This document shows positions 13,589-20,384 of a stretch of 20,384 nucleotides of DNA, piece by piece; positions within the stretch are counted from its first letter, which is position 1, and the number at the start of each line of letters is the position of its first letter. The stretch lies in contig CAZVSU010000046.1 of the NCBI GenBank assembly GCA_964629645.1, forward strand, positions 1-20,384, read 5' to 3'. The stretch comes from JAAKFL01 sp964629645 (GTDB taxonomy: Bacteria; Chlamydiota; Chlamydiia; Chlamydiales; SLFE01). Under the pieces are notes generated by a model. The model was not told the DNA's origin. It saw only the letters and a list, made by a program, of their open reading frames with translations, and did no database searches. Made by a program: the position numbers and the translations under genes.

Positions 13589-15799
13589 CTACTGCTTCGC
13601 CGTACTGCTCTCACGTGACGCCTCCCGGGATTCGGCGCGTCGCTGGTTCCGATCAAACGCCGAGTCGACAAAATCGTTGGCCGCCTTGGCCTCTTCCAGG
13701 TCCATTTTCTCGCTGGCGACACGCATGTCGCTTCTGAGCTTGTCGATTTTGGCCATGATCTCCTTGATCTTGGCCTTCTTCTCGTCGTTGGCCGTGGACC
13801 GCTCTTCGAGCTCGAGCCGGGCGAGTTCGCGCTCCATATCGGCCCTGAACCGCTCGGCCTGGGCCTCGGCCGCTATCCGCTCCTTGGCCTCGGGGCTGTT
13901 CTCGTCTTCTGCCGGGTCCGGCTGGTTGCTGACCTTGCGGATCCGCTCGACCATGACGTCTTTGCCCGGCAGATCGGACAAGTCGATCCACAGATCCAAC
14001 AGCACCATGCCGATCTCCGGATCCATCTTGGCCACCAATTCGCCCATGGTCTGGAACATGGCCTGGCGGATGCTGGCGCTGTAGTTTTGCTCGTCGACGA
14101 TGAAGTCGCCCTGGGTTGCGGTGATGTCGTTTTCGATCTCACCCTCGGGGCCCGGCTGGTTGACATCCACAAAGTCCAACTGGCCCTTGTCGCCGGTGAG
14201 GCGGACGGTCTTGGGATCGGTCCAGAACTGCTCGATCAGGCTCAGGGTGATCTCACCGCTGATCTGGATGTGCAGCCTCAGGTTGTCAAACAGGTTGGCG
14301 GTGACCACGTGGCCCTGGTCCTGCCGGGCCTGGATCGCCCTGCCGGAGGTGGCGTTGGTCTGCCGGCCGAGGTTTTCGTCGGTGACGCCGCCGGCCGCCT
14401 CGATGTATTGCTGATCCTGCTCCATGAGCATGACGTGCTCACGGCCGAGCTGGATATGTTCCTGCACGACAAGCTCAGAGCCCCTCTTTTTGCGGATCAC
14501 GCCGTCGGGCCGCTGCGCCTCTTGGTAGATCTCATCCCAGCCGCCCTCGATGCCGTCGGCGGCGTCCGCGTCGGCGACCACCCGGTTGGACGAAAGAACA
14601 AACAAGGCCTTGCTCCGGCGCTTGTTCAGGTCGTCCTGGGGGTCCATCAGCCGCGAGACCACCCCGTAGGGCATGCCGTCTTTTTTACGCCGGTAGCCCC
14701 ACACCGGAGTGAACGGAAACCGGTTGTGGGCGTAGGGGCTGGGTTGGTCCATCAGAACGTGGTTACCGCAAAAGACCATGACCCGGACCACGAACTTGAT
14801 CGCATCGAACACTGAGGCATAGCCGCCGTCCACCAAGGCCTGGATGGCCGCGTCGTCGCCCTCGGCATCGCCGTTGAGGATTGCTCCTTCCAACGATCCG
14901 AGGCTGTAGCCGTCGGGGCTGCGGACCACCTTGACCGACTGGGGCATGCGGTACCAGCACTCGATCAATCGCACCCGGGACCGGCGGTTCCACACGTGCT
15001 CGGATTCGGCCTCGGATTCGGCCGTGTCCTGCACCGCCGACTCCAGGTCGGTGCTCGCATCCTCAGAGTCGTACTCGTCGTCGAAATAGGTGTCGTCGAG
15101 CGCCGCCTGGGACCGCAGGCACCACGCCCGATCCGGAAACATGGCCGTGGCTACGTCAAGATCGACCCACTTGCGACGGAAGACGAACCGGGAATCTTGC
15201 ATGTCCATCCGGGTGCTCAGCGTGTCATGCCAAATGTTGCGCCAGTCCTCGTAGGCATAGAACACCGGCTCTTCGCTTGGGTCGGTACGGATACCGTGCT
15301 CGATCCAACCAAGGCCTGAGACCACCGCGTCTTGAAACGCCAGGCTGCGCTCGAACCCCGCCTTGTTGACGTCGGCAACAAATTTGAACGCCTTGGTCTT
15401 GGTAGTAGCGTCCTGGGCATGCTCCCTTCGCCGCGGCAGCACCCGCCAGTCGATCCGGGTGCGCTTTTCGGTGCCGGTGATCCAGTCGACGGTGTTAGCC
15501 ACGATGTTGAACACGCAGGCTTTTTGCCCGCGGGCTTCGACCTCGCTCTTGTCGGCCTCGTCCCACTGGATGTTGTCGTAGTAGTTGTGGGCCTTGATCC
15601 GGTCCAGGCGGTTCTGCGCCTGGGTGGACCGGACCCACTCCCACCATCCGAGCACCTGGCGGAAGCGCTTGCGCGTCTTGTCCCCATCCAGGACAGAATC
15701 TTGCTTCGGATCCTTCTGGCCGGGCAGGTCCTCGATCTGCTCGTCGAGGGTCAGCCCCTCTCCAATGGTCCTGTCGTATGCGTCGACCGCGTCGGCCAT
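13589..15799 (-). CDS. Portal protein, P22 gp1 type
   Basis: This 736-residue protein is close to the length of P22 gp1 (about 725), the dodecameric ring through which DNA is packaged. The N-terminal region has the pattern seen in P22-like portals. WWEWVRSTQAQNRLDRIKAH (about 52-71) leads into NYYDNIQWDE, then ACVFNIVANTVDWITGTEKR (about 94-113), and the later GLGWIEHGI and YAYEDWRNIWHD segments. The core includes PYAHNRFPFTPVWGYRRKKDGMPYG, followed by LMDPQDDLNKRRSKALF. The C-terminal 100 residues are a long charged helical region (RADMERELARLELEERSTAN), fitting the portal barrel or crown. The gene starts three bases after the previous stop. Together with the terminase pair upstream, the assignment is firm. 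Confidence 0.88.
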   Translation of the reverse strand: MADAVDAYDRTIGEGLTLDEQIEDLPGQKDPKQDSVLDGDKTRKRFRQVLGWWEWVRSTQAQNRLDRIKAHNYYDNIQWDEADKSEVEARGQKACVFNIVANTVDWITGTEKRTRIDWRVLPRRREHAQDATTKTKAFKFVADVNKAGFERSLAFQDAVVSGLGWIEHGIRTDPSEEPVFYAYEDWRNIWHDTLSTRMDMQDSRFVFRRKWVDLDVATAMFPDRAWCLRSQAALDDTYFDDEYDSEDASTDLESAVQDTAESEAESEHVWNRRSRVRLIECWYRMPQSVKVVRSPDGYSLGSLEGAILNGDAEGDDAAIQALVDGGYASVFDAIKFVVRVMVFCGNHVLMDQPSPYAHNRFPFTPVWGYRRKKDGMPYGVVSRLMDPQDDLNKRRSKALFVLSSNRVVADADAADGIEGGWDEIYQEAQRPDGVIRKKRGSELVVQEHIQLGREHVMLMEQDQQYIEAAGGVTDENLGRQTNATSGRAIQARQDQGHVVTANLFDNLRLHIQISGEITLSLIEQFWTDPKTVRLTGDKGQLDFVDVNQPGPEGEIENDITATQGDFIVDEQNYSASIRQAMFQTMGELVAKMDPEIGMVLLDLWIDLSDLPGKDVMVERIRKVSNQPDPAEDENSPEAKERIAAEAQAERFRADMERELARLELEERSTANDEKKAKIKEIMAKIDKLRSDMRVASEKMDLEEAKAANDFVDSAFDRNQRRAESREASRESSTAKQ

Positions 15800-15802
15800 C
15801 GC

Positions 15803-16246
15803 CTATCCCTTTTTGCCGCCGTGGTGGAATTGCTCTTCGGCCTCGTCGAGGTGCTGGTCCTCGGAGGCCGGCGTGGTGAATTGTTGAACAACTTCGCCGT
15901 CCTGGTTTCGCTCGTTGTAAGTGATCTCGCCCAGGATCCGCTGGCCCACCACCGGCCGGGGCGGCATCTTGACCATGTCGTCGATGCCCTCCTGGATGAT
16001 GGAGGCGATGTCAGCCATCTTGCGGCTTGTAACCAGGCCCAGGTCGAAGAGCTCATGGACCGAGGCACACACCTGCATCATGAATTGTTCGAACTTCGGG
16101 TTGTGCTCTTCGCTGTATTGCCATAGGTCGGCCATCCGGATGGCAAAGCGAAGCTGCCGGTTGGCCATCCGCGGGTTGGTCGGCTCCAGGACGAGAAGTG
16201 GTTCGTCGCTGTCGTCGTAGGTCAGGTATCGTTTAACGTCCGCCAT
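15803..16246 (-). CDS. Uncharacterised phage protein between terminase and portal
   Basis: The real start is ATG 16246 (MADVKRYLTYDDSDEPLL), with GGAGG ten bases upstream; the longer open frame upstream is a shadow. The protein has 147 residues and looks helical. RMANRQLRFAIRMADLWQYS (about 26-45) and FEQFMMQVCASVHELFDLGL (about 53-72) are amphipathic, followed by ADIASIIQEGIDDMVKMPPRP. The C-terminus is polar and acidic, ending HHGGKKG. No family is recognised. It is packed between the 77-residue gene and the portal gene with gaps of one and three bases. A head-assembly or packaging role is inferred from position only. Confidence 0.65.
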   Translation of the reverse strand: MADVKRYLTYDDSDEPLLVLEPTNPRMANRQLRFAIRMADLWQYSEEHNPKFEQFMMQVCASVHELFDLGLVTSRKMADIASIIQEGIDDMVKMPPRPVVGQRILGEITYNERNQDGEVVQQFTTPASEDQHLDEAEEQFHHGGKKG

Positions 16247-16247
16247 A

Positions 16248-16481
16248 CTACAGTTCCTCCATGTGCTCGTCGCCGCCGTCGGCCCGCCGTTTCCAGGATA
16301 CAACGCCTGAAAAGTGGACCACCCGGCCCTCGGCGCCGATGTTGGCATCATGCTCCTTGAGAAAAGCCAGGTGTTGTTCGAGAAGATTTCGCACCCTGGT
16401 GGCCAGGATGTCCTCATCGTCGTGCTGCATCGATAGGCGCAGGTCGATGTGGACGCGCCTGGTTTCGTCGGTTTCTCTCAT
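16248..16481 (-). CDS. Small uncharacterised phage protein
   Basis: This 77-residue protein begins at ATG 16481, overlapping the large terminase stop as ATGA, with AGGAGG nine bases before it. The sequence starts MRETDETRRVHIDLRLSMQH and continues with a helical DILATRVRNLLEQHLAFLKE segment (about 24-43). A strand-like GRVVHFSGVVSWKRR (52-66) and an acidic end follow. It has no membrane segment and no recognised family. Its coupling to the terminase suggests it belongs to the packaging module. Confidence 0.6.
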   Translation of the reverse strand: MRETDETRRVHIDLRLSMQHDDEDILATRVRNLLEQHLAFLKEHDANIGAEGRVVHFSGVVSWKRRADGGDEHMEEL

Positions 16482-18019
16482 ACCGCCATCCCTCCTGGTC
16501 TCCTGTGATGTCTGAAGTTTCCTGCCACATTCGCCTCTTCCCTGAATCCGCAGGCCAGGGACCGCATGCCGGCCTCGGGATCCGCGGCCCAGTCGTGCAG
16601 CGGAGTGCCTTTCCAGGCGCCGAGCTTTTCGTCCCATTCGCGCCGGTAGCTATCCAGGGCCTTGATCAGGGTGTCGCAGTTGGTTTTGTCGATCCAGCAC
16701 GTGGGGATCCAGTTTTTCATTGCCTGGATGCCGTCTTCGTGGTGGTCGATCTTGGGCACGACCACGATCCGGTAGTTGGGCAGCAACTCGCCGAGCAGCT
16801 GCTCCCGGTTCTTGGTGTGCTCTTCCTTGGTGTTGTAGCCGCGGACCGTGGCGTCGTGGGGCAGGTATAAGGTGCCGTAGGTGTAGGGCTTGTCCTGCAG
16901 GTACCGGGCATAGTGGCCCAGGCCGTAGCTGTGGTTCATGTAAAAGTCGATCACCCGGTTTTCCCGGCCGAAGCGTTGGTGGAAGACGAGCACCGTCTGG
17001 CCGCTGGACCGGTTCAGGCCAAAGTCCCATCCGACATTGACCGGAAGCGCCGGCTCCCAGGGGACCGTGCAGATCCGGCCCTGCTCCCGCAGCCAGGTCA
17101 TTTCCTGGGCGTAGTAGGCGCCCTCGATGGTCTGCTCGAAGGCCTCTTCCGGGGTGGACGGATATTCCTGCTTCATCATGTCCTTTTGGTCCTCGGCCTT
17201 TTTCGCGTACCAGGCCTTCTGGCCGTCGGTGAGCCCGATGCCGTGCTTGGCCGCGAGCTCGGCAAAATACTTGGTCAGTTTGTCGGGTATGACCACGCCG
17301 TCAGGATCCATCGTGTAATCGGGCTCCACCCACCAGGGAACGAAATGAAACTTGTAGTCCATCTCCGTGAGCCGGGCCGTTTCGGCCTCGATCTCTTTTT
17401 CCAGCTTCTGCGCCGTCTGACAGCGATCGTAAAAGTCGCCAAACTGGCCCTCGGCCGTGGACTCGATCACGATCATTGATCCGGGATGGACGGCGTTGAG
17501 CGAGCCGGTCCGGATTTCCTGGGCCCGGTCCGGGAATTTGCGGCAGATCTTGCCGTACTCGGATATGTGTAGGCGCTGGATGGTGCCCGAACGCACCGAG
17601 GTGGACACGTAGATGGTCGATCCGTTGGAAAAAACGAGTTCCTGTTTGGAGTCGGTGGTTGGGTAAACCTGGTTGCGGATCCACTCGGGCAGGTTCTTGT
17701 ACGGAAAGAGCACCTTGCGGCGGAAGATCTTGGCCGCGTCCTCCCGGTTGTGGGCGATGATCGCCGCCTCGAGGTTTGAATTCCAGATGCAGTCGTCCAG
17801 GTAATAGATGTCCACGAACGTGGTGCCGCCCCACTGCCGGGCCTTTAGCAGTATATTCCACCAGTGCAGCCGGTCGTAGAACCAGGACTGGGCCGGCTTG
17901 CACCGGAATTTGAGCTTGTTTCCGTCCTCGTCGACGATCCAATACAGGTTGTTGAGCCGCCACCACTTGTTGGAGAGGTATGGCACCAGGTACCGGTATT
18001 TTTTGGGCACCTCGATCAT
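16478..18019 (-). CDS. Terminase large subunit (packaging ATPase/nuclease)
   Basis: This 513-residue protein is the motor that pumps and cuts phage DNA. The ATPase half shows an adenine-binding/Walker A-like KARQWGGTT (59-67), AAIIAHNREDAAKIF after it, and a Walker B-like strand RLHISEYGK with the catalytic Glu (149-157). The coupling motif is IVIESTAEG (183-191). The nuclease half has an RNase H fold: VGWDFGLNRSSG (329-340) with Asp332, LYLPHDATVRG (384-394) with Asp389, and LHDWAAD (474-480) with the last acidic residues. The length is normal for the family. Its start overlaps the small subunit stop as ATGA, and the 77-residue gene overlaps its own stop. Confidence 0.95.
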   Translation of the reverse strand: MIEVPKKYRYLVPYLSNKWWRLNNLYWIVDEDGNKLKFRCKPAQSWFYDRLHWWNILLKARQWGGTTFVDIYYLDDCIWNSNLEAAIIAHNREDAAKIFRRKVLFPYKNLPEWIRNQVYPTTDSKQELVFSNGSTIYVSTSVRSGTIQRLHISEYGKICRKFPDRAQEIRTGSLNAVHPGSMIVIESTAEGQFGDFYDRCQTAQKLEKEIEAETARLTEMDYKFHFVPWWVEPDYTMDPDGVVIPDKLTKYFAELAAKHGIGLTDGQKAWYAKKAEDQKDMMKQEYPSTPEEAFEQTIEGAYYAQEMTWLREQGRICTVPWEPALPVNVGWDFGLNRSSGQTVLVFHQRFGRENRVIDFYMNHSYGLGHYARYLQDKPYTYGTLYLPHDATVRGYNTKEEHTKNREQLLGELLPNYRIVVVPKIDHHEDGIQAMKNWIPTCWIDKTNCDTLIKALDSYRREWDEKLGAWKGTPLHDWAADPEAGMRSLACGFREEANVAGNFRHHRRPGGMAV

Positions 18020-18798
18020 TCATCGCCTGCCCCTTCGTCCGGCATCGGCGGGCCGTCGAACTTTTCCTGGGTTTGGTTCGGGAGTTCGTGCTTGGTGCTG
18101 CCGTCGACGGCATCAAACAGCGAGGAGACCAGGTCGGCGGCCGAAACCGGAATTGCCTTGCCTCCGGGCCCGGAGTGCTCCATCCGGTTGATGTGCTTCC
18201 AGCGGTCGGGCTGGCGGTTGCATAAAAAGAACATCAGAGCGCTGGTGTCCGGCACCACCATCTTGGTTACGGTCTTGGTGACCATCATTTCCCGGCGCAG
18301 CTGGGGCAGGTCCTCTTCAGCCTTGGCCTCGATCTCCCGGACCGTTTGGTTGCCGCTTTTCCGGACCAGGACATTGACCGGCTCGCGGGTTTTTTCCGTG
18401 TAACGAAAGCCTTTCAGGCGCTTTAGGAGGCAGGTTTCGGCGGTGGCCGCGTCGTATTCGTCCTTTCCCTGCGTCAACTGGTCAGAAAAATCCGGATAGA
18501 GCCGCTTCCACTCCTGTATTGTCTCGTTGGATACTCCGAATAATTTCGCTAACTTACGATCACTGAATCCCTGGCTGCAGGCGATATAGGCGATATCCGG
18601 GAAAGTGTCCGGATTGTAGATGGGCCGGCGGCCGGGCTTGCCCTTCTTCTTGGCCTCTGGCCAACCCTTCGCCTTGGCCTGTTTCCGGAGGTAGTCGGTC
18701 GGCATGTCGAACATCCGTTCGAGCTCGGGCACGGTCCAGATGCCGGCGTCGTACATATTCCGGAGCAGGTCCCAGTCGTATTTGCCGTTTAGGGCCAC
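18016..18798 (-). CDS. Terminase small subunit
   Basis: This 260-residue protein should recognise the packaging site on phage DNA and load it on the large subunit. It begins at GTG 18798, overlapping the stop of the small basic ORF by one base, with AGAGGA upstream. An N-terminal region has VPELERMFDMPTDYLRKQAK (about 18-37), helix-turn-helix-like. A second, clearer HTH is at about 75-96 (GFSDRKLAKLFGVSNETIQEWKR), as in many small terminases. A central helical stretch follows, then TSALMFFLCNRQPDRWKHIN (about 193-212), a segment frequently seen in small terminase proteins. The C-terminus is acidic. Its position directly before the large subunit supports the call. Confidence 0.85.
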   Translation of the reverse strand: MALNGKYDWDLLRNMYDAGIWTVPELERMFDMPTDYLRKQAKAKGWPEAKKKGKPGRRPIYNPDTFPDIAYIACSQGFSDRKLAKLFGVSNETIQEWKRLYPDFSDQLTQGKDEYDAATAETCLLKRLKGFRYTEKTREPVNVLVRKSGNQTVREIEAKAEEDLPQLRREMMVTKTVTKMVVPDTSALMFFLCNRQPDRWKHINRMEHSGPGGKAIPVSAADLVSSLFDAVDGSTKHELPNQTQEKFDGPPMPDEGAGDE

Positions 18799-18971
18799 TA
18801 TCCTCTCTTCCCCGTAATCGTCGTGGGCGGCGGCAATATCCTCAGATCCTCGGCCGTGGGGCTTTTCCGGCCCCGGAGGGGTTGCCGGATGAGGACCGGC
18901 CTCATCGGACTTCGCTTGAATTTTCGTTTCTTGGGCTTGCTCTTGGTTTTGGCGGGCCCTTCCTCGGCCAT
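18798..18971 (-). CDS. Small basic protein upstream of the terminase genes
   Basis: This 57-residue frame runs from ATG 18971 to a TAG that overlaps the GTG of the small terminase (TAGTG), a typical coupled junction. A GGAG site lies six bases before the ATG. The N-terminal half is strongly basic (KTKSKPKKRKFKRS, residues 8-21), which could bind nucleic acid, and the end is PPPTTITGKRG. It is not a family I recognise. The overlap and ribosome site favour a real gene over chance, but composition alone is weak evidence. Confidence 0.5.
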   Translation of the reverse strand: MAEEGPAKTKSKPKKRKFKRSPMRPVLIRQPLRGRKSPTAEDLRILPPPTTITGKRG

Positions 18972-19168
18972 GGGCGGCTCCGATCGTATGATAGGCTGGC
19001 GGCCGTGGCGGCCGCGTCAGATCGAAGTCGAGGAATTTTCGCGGGGAGGATGTGATTCGCGGTCACCAGACCGCCATAGGTGCCAGACCTATCGCACGTA
19101 CATATTGCGCTCGCCAAGTCTGGTAATGGCATATATGGTATATCTGCCTTTTTTGTGATTTCTTTCAC
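18902..19168 (-). CDS. Alternative leftward ORF in the divergent region (doubtful)
   Basis: This 88-residue frame starts at GTG 19168 with AAGGA five bases upstream, beginning MKEITKKADIPYMPLPDLAS and containing TCDRSGTYGGLVTANHILPA. The C-terminal third is arginine/proline-rich and overlaps the small basic ORF in another frame, which argues against both being genes. If real, it would be the first leftward gene; if not, this stretch is regulatory DNA. Confidence 0.25.
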   Translation of the reverse strand: MKEITKKADIPYMPLPDLASAICTCDRSGTYGGLVTANHILPAKIPRLRSDAAATAASLSYDRSRPWPRKGPPKPRASPRNENSSEVR

Positions 19169-19242
19169 TTTTTCCTTGACATAACTATTACGCTATCGTA
19201 AGGATTGTTGTAGGCAATTTCCATGACCAGGGAGGTGAATCG
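18972..19242. promoter_or_regulatory. Divergent control region between the late and rightward operons
   Basis: This 271-base stretch separates leftward and rightward genes and is more AT-rich at its right end than the rest of the window. It holds an inverted repeat ATAGGT/ACCTAT (19076-19092) and CCAGACC twice (19066 and 19083), with an inverted GTCTGG at 19118-19123. It also has an AT-rich patch (19129-19143), a TTGACA box at 19176 and the inverted repeat TTACG/CGTAA (19188-19201). The repeats are candidate repressor or activator sites. Only a doubtful ORF (18902-19168) overlaps it. Confidence 0.5.
19176..19205 (+). promoter_or_regulatory. Candidate rightward promoter with overlapping operator
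   Basis: A perfect -35 box TTGACA (19176-19181) is followed at normal spacing by a poor -10 match (TAAGGA or AAGGAT, 19199-19205). The inverted repeat TTACG-CTAT-CGTAA (19188-19201) covers the spacer and -10 region, where a repressor could block polymerase. It would drive the three rightward genes starting at 19243. Confidence 0.4.
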
Positions 19243-19452
19243 ATGCTGCTTGATCAGATCCACTTTGAAAGCGCCAACCTTCGGGTCCTGAACGCCGCGG
19301 ACCGAGAGGTTAAGCGCCAGCTGGCAGACGCCCGGGCGCAGTTGCAACGCCTGGAAACCATTCAAACTGAGATCCAGGCCGAGCTCCGCAACCGGCAAGG
19401 GTCTCTTTTCCCGGATCTGGACGCCTCGGCGGCCGATCCGCTGTTCGCATAG
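19243..19452 (+). CDS. Small coiled-coil protein of the rightward operon
   Basis: This 69-residue protein is preceded by a strong GGAGGTGA ribosome site. Its middle (REVKRQLADARAQLQRLETI, about 21-40) and the following EIQAELRNRQG form a long helix, probably a coiled coil, and the end is DASAADPLFA. I do not recognise a family. It is the first gene after the putative rightward promoter and is followed by the 117-residue gene after three bases, then the methyltransferase. The role is unknown; a regulatory or accessory function in the DNA-metabolism module is possible. Confidence 0.7.
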   Translation: MLLDQIHFESANLRVLNAADREVKRQLADARAQLQRLETIQTEIQAELRNRQGSLFPDLDASAADPLFA

Positions 19453-19455
19453 GGG

Positions 19456-19809
19456 ATGGCCATGATCCGATCGCCGAACCTGCACAAGGATCCGCTCTTC
19501 CGGGATCAGGCGCCCAGGGGGCTTGATGGGCTCCCGCGGCCGGACGTGGTTCGGGGCCGGCCCGATCTGGTTTCCCGGTACCGCCGGGCATACGAGTCGG
19601 CCAAAACCGCGGCCACCCGCCGGGCAAACGAGCGGCTCAAAAAGCGCATGCCATCAGGTGGCAGGACATATTGGGGCCCGGGAACCACCAAGACGCGGGT
19701 GTGGGAGCAGGACGAATTCGACGGGATCCTACTCGAAGAGCTCGAAAAACGCCGGGGCCAGCTGGAATGGATCCTGGCCAAAATCAGGAGAGCGCCATGG
19801 GAAAAGTAG
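19456..19809 (+). CDS. Uncharacterised basic protein of the rightward operon
   Basis: This 117-residue protein starts three bases after the preceding stop (ATG 19456, with ATG 19462 as alternative). The first half is arginine- and proline-rich with a helical SRYRRAYESAKTAATRRANE stretch (about 40-59) leading into RLKKR. The second half has FDGILLEELEKRRGQLEWIL (about 88-107), an amphipathic helix. There is no membrane segment and no recognised family. Its end overlaps the methyltransferase start by 13 bases, suggesting coupled translation. A nucleic-acid-associated role is conceivable from the charge. Confidence 0.65.
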   Translation: MAMIRSPNLHKDPLFRDQAPRGLDGLPRPDVVRGRPDLVSRYRRAYESAKTAATRRANERLKKRMPSGGRTYWGPGTTKTRVWEQDEFDGILLEELEKRRGQLEWILAKIRRAPWEK

Positions 19810-20384
19810 TCCACGCAGCCGATCTGTTTTGCGGGGCCGGCGGCACGTCCACCGGCCTCTCCCTGGCCTGCAAGGAGCTGGGTCACGACCTGGACCTGTT
19901 GGCCATCAACCATTGGGACATCGCCATCGAAACCCACAGCCACAACCACCCGGGGGCCCGGCACCTTTGCGAGAGCCTGGACGCGGTCGACCCAAGGCGC
20001 CTGGTCCCCGGTGGCCGGCTCAAGATCATGGTGGCCAGTCCCGAGTGCATGCACCATTCCAATGCCCGGGGCGGCCGGCCGCTGAATGATCAAAGCCGGT
20101 CCACGGCCTGGCAGGTCCTGCGATGGGCCGATGCCCTGTACGTGGATAATATCCTGATCGAAAACGTCCGGGAGTTTATGGACTGGGGCCCGCTGGGCGC
20201 CAACGGCCGGCCGCTGAAACCCAAGCGCGGCCAGACGTTCAAGGCGTTTGTCGCCGCCCTGGACTCCCTGGGCTATAAGGTGGACTGGCGGGTGGTCAAC
20301 TGTGCCGACTATGGCGACGCCACCACCCGGGAGCGGTTTTTTCTCATGGCCCGGCGCGGCAACAAAAAGATCCGGTGGCCGGAT
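19797..20384 (+). CDS. DNA cytosine-5 methyltransferase, N-terminal part (partial)
   Basis: The frame from ATG 19797 (AGGAGA upstream) is open to the right edge, giving 196 residues. The SAM-binding motif I is ADLFCGAGGTSTGLS (8-22). The catalytic loop, motif IV, reads ASPECMHHSNARGG (80-93), with Cys84 as the nucleophile and SPEC replacing the common PPC. Motif VI is IENVREF (121-127), with the catalytic Glu in ENV, and motif VIII is DATTRERFFLMAR (174-186). The enzyme would methylate cytosine C5 in phage DNA, plausibly to avoid host restriction. No restriction partner is seen here. The target-recognition domain and motifs IX and X lie beyond the window. Confidence 0.92.
   Translation, partial: MGKVVHAADLFCGAGGTSTGLSLACKELGHDLDLLAINHWDIAIETHSHNHPGARHLCESLDAVDPRRLVPGGRLKIMVASPECMHHSNARGGRPLNDQSRSTAWQVLRWADALYVDNILIENVREFMDWGPLGANGRPLKPKRGQTFKAFVAALDSLGYKVDWRVVNCADYGDATTRERFFLMARRGNKKIRWPD

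Noticed and set aside
1..20384. CRISPR array, tRNA genes, integrase, insertion sequences or attachment sites
   Set aside because: No regularly spaced repeats, cloverleaf-like segments, transposase or recombinase motifs, or terminal inverted repeats were seen.

Overview
The window looks like part of a tailed double-stranded DNA phage or prophage, probably of podovirus type. The minus strand carries a head and connector gene module in textbook order: small terminase, large terminase, a P22-type portal, a scaffold-like acidic protein, an N4gp56-type major capsid protein, a following virion protein, and SU10-type head-tail adaptor genes. The DNA is GC-rich throughout. No host housekeeping gene, tRNA, rRNA, integrase or attachment site is visible, so the host cannot be named; a GC-rich Gram-negative bacterium is plausible because the sugar enzymes match Gram-negative surface-glycan enzymes.

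Layout. From about 18971 down to 1, all genes run leftward with tiny gaps or stop/start overlaps (ATGA at 18016, 16478, 10585, 9722, 8964, 7344 and 990), so they form one long late operon. From 19243 to the right edge three genes run rightward, ending in a cytosine-5 DNA methyltransferase that continues past the window. The 271-base divergent gap 18972-19242 is the only obvious control region. The gene at the left edge (993 to 1) is also cut by the window.

The striking part is 4821-11649. Seven consecutive genes with no structural role sit between the scaffold and major capsid genes. They are a GT4-like glycosyltransferase, a WlbA/WbpB-like UDP-N-acetylglucosaminuronate 3-dehydrogenase, a formyltransferase, a PAPS-type sulfotransferase, an unrecognised protein, a two-part protein with a polysaccharide-deacetylase-like half, and a radical SAM protein fused to a hexapeptide acyltransferase. 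The first gene begins 13 bases after the scaffold stop and most later starts overlap the preceding stop, so the block is read from the late operon. None of the seven shows a membrane segment or a flippase partner. My inference is that this is a phage glycan-building and modifying system expressed with the capsid. It could decorate virion proteins, or alternatively alter the host surface. Only the enzyme families and their placement are directly supported.

Smaller points of interest are a 106-residue protein that may belong to the helical-hairpin group containing anti-defence sponges (Acb2/Tad1), and GC-rich hairpins without U-tracts just upstream of several structural genes.
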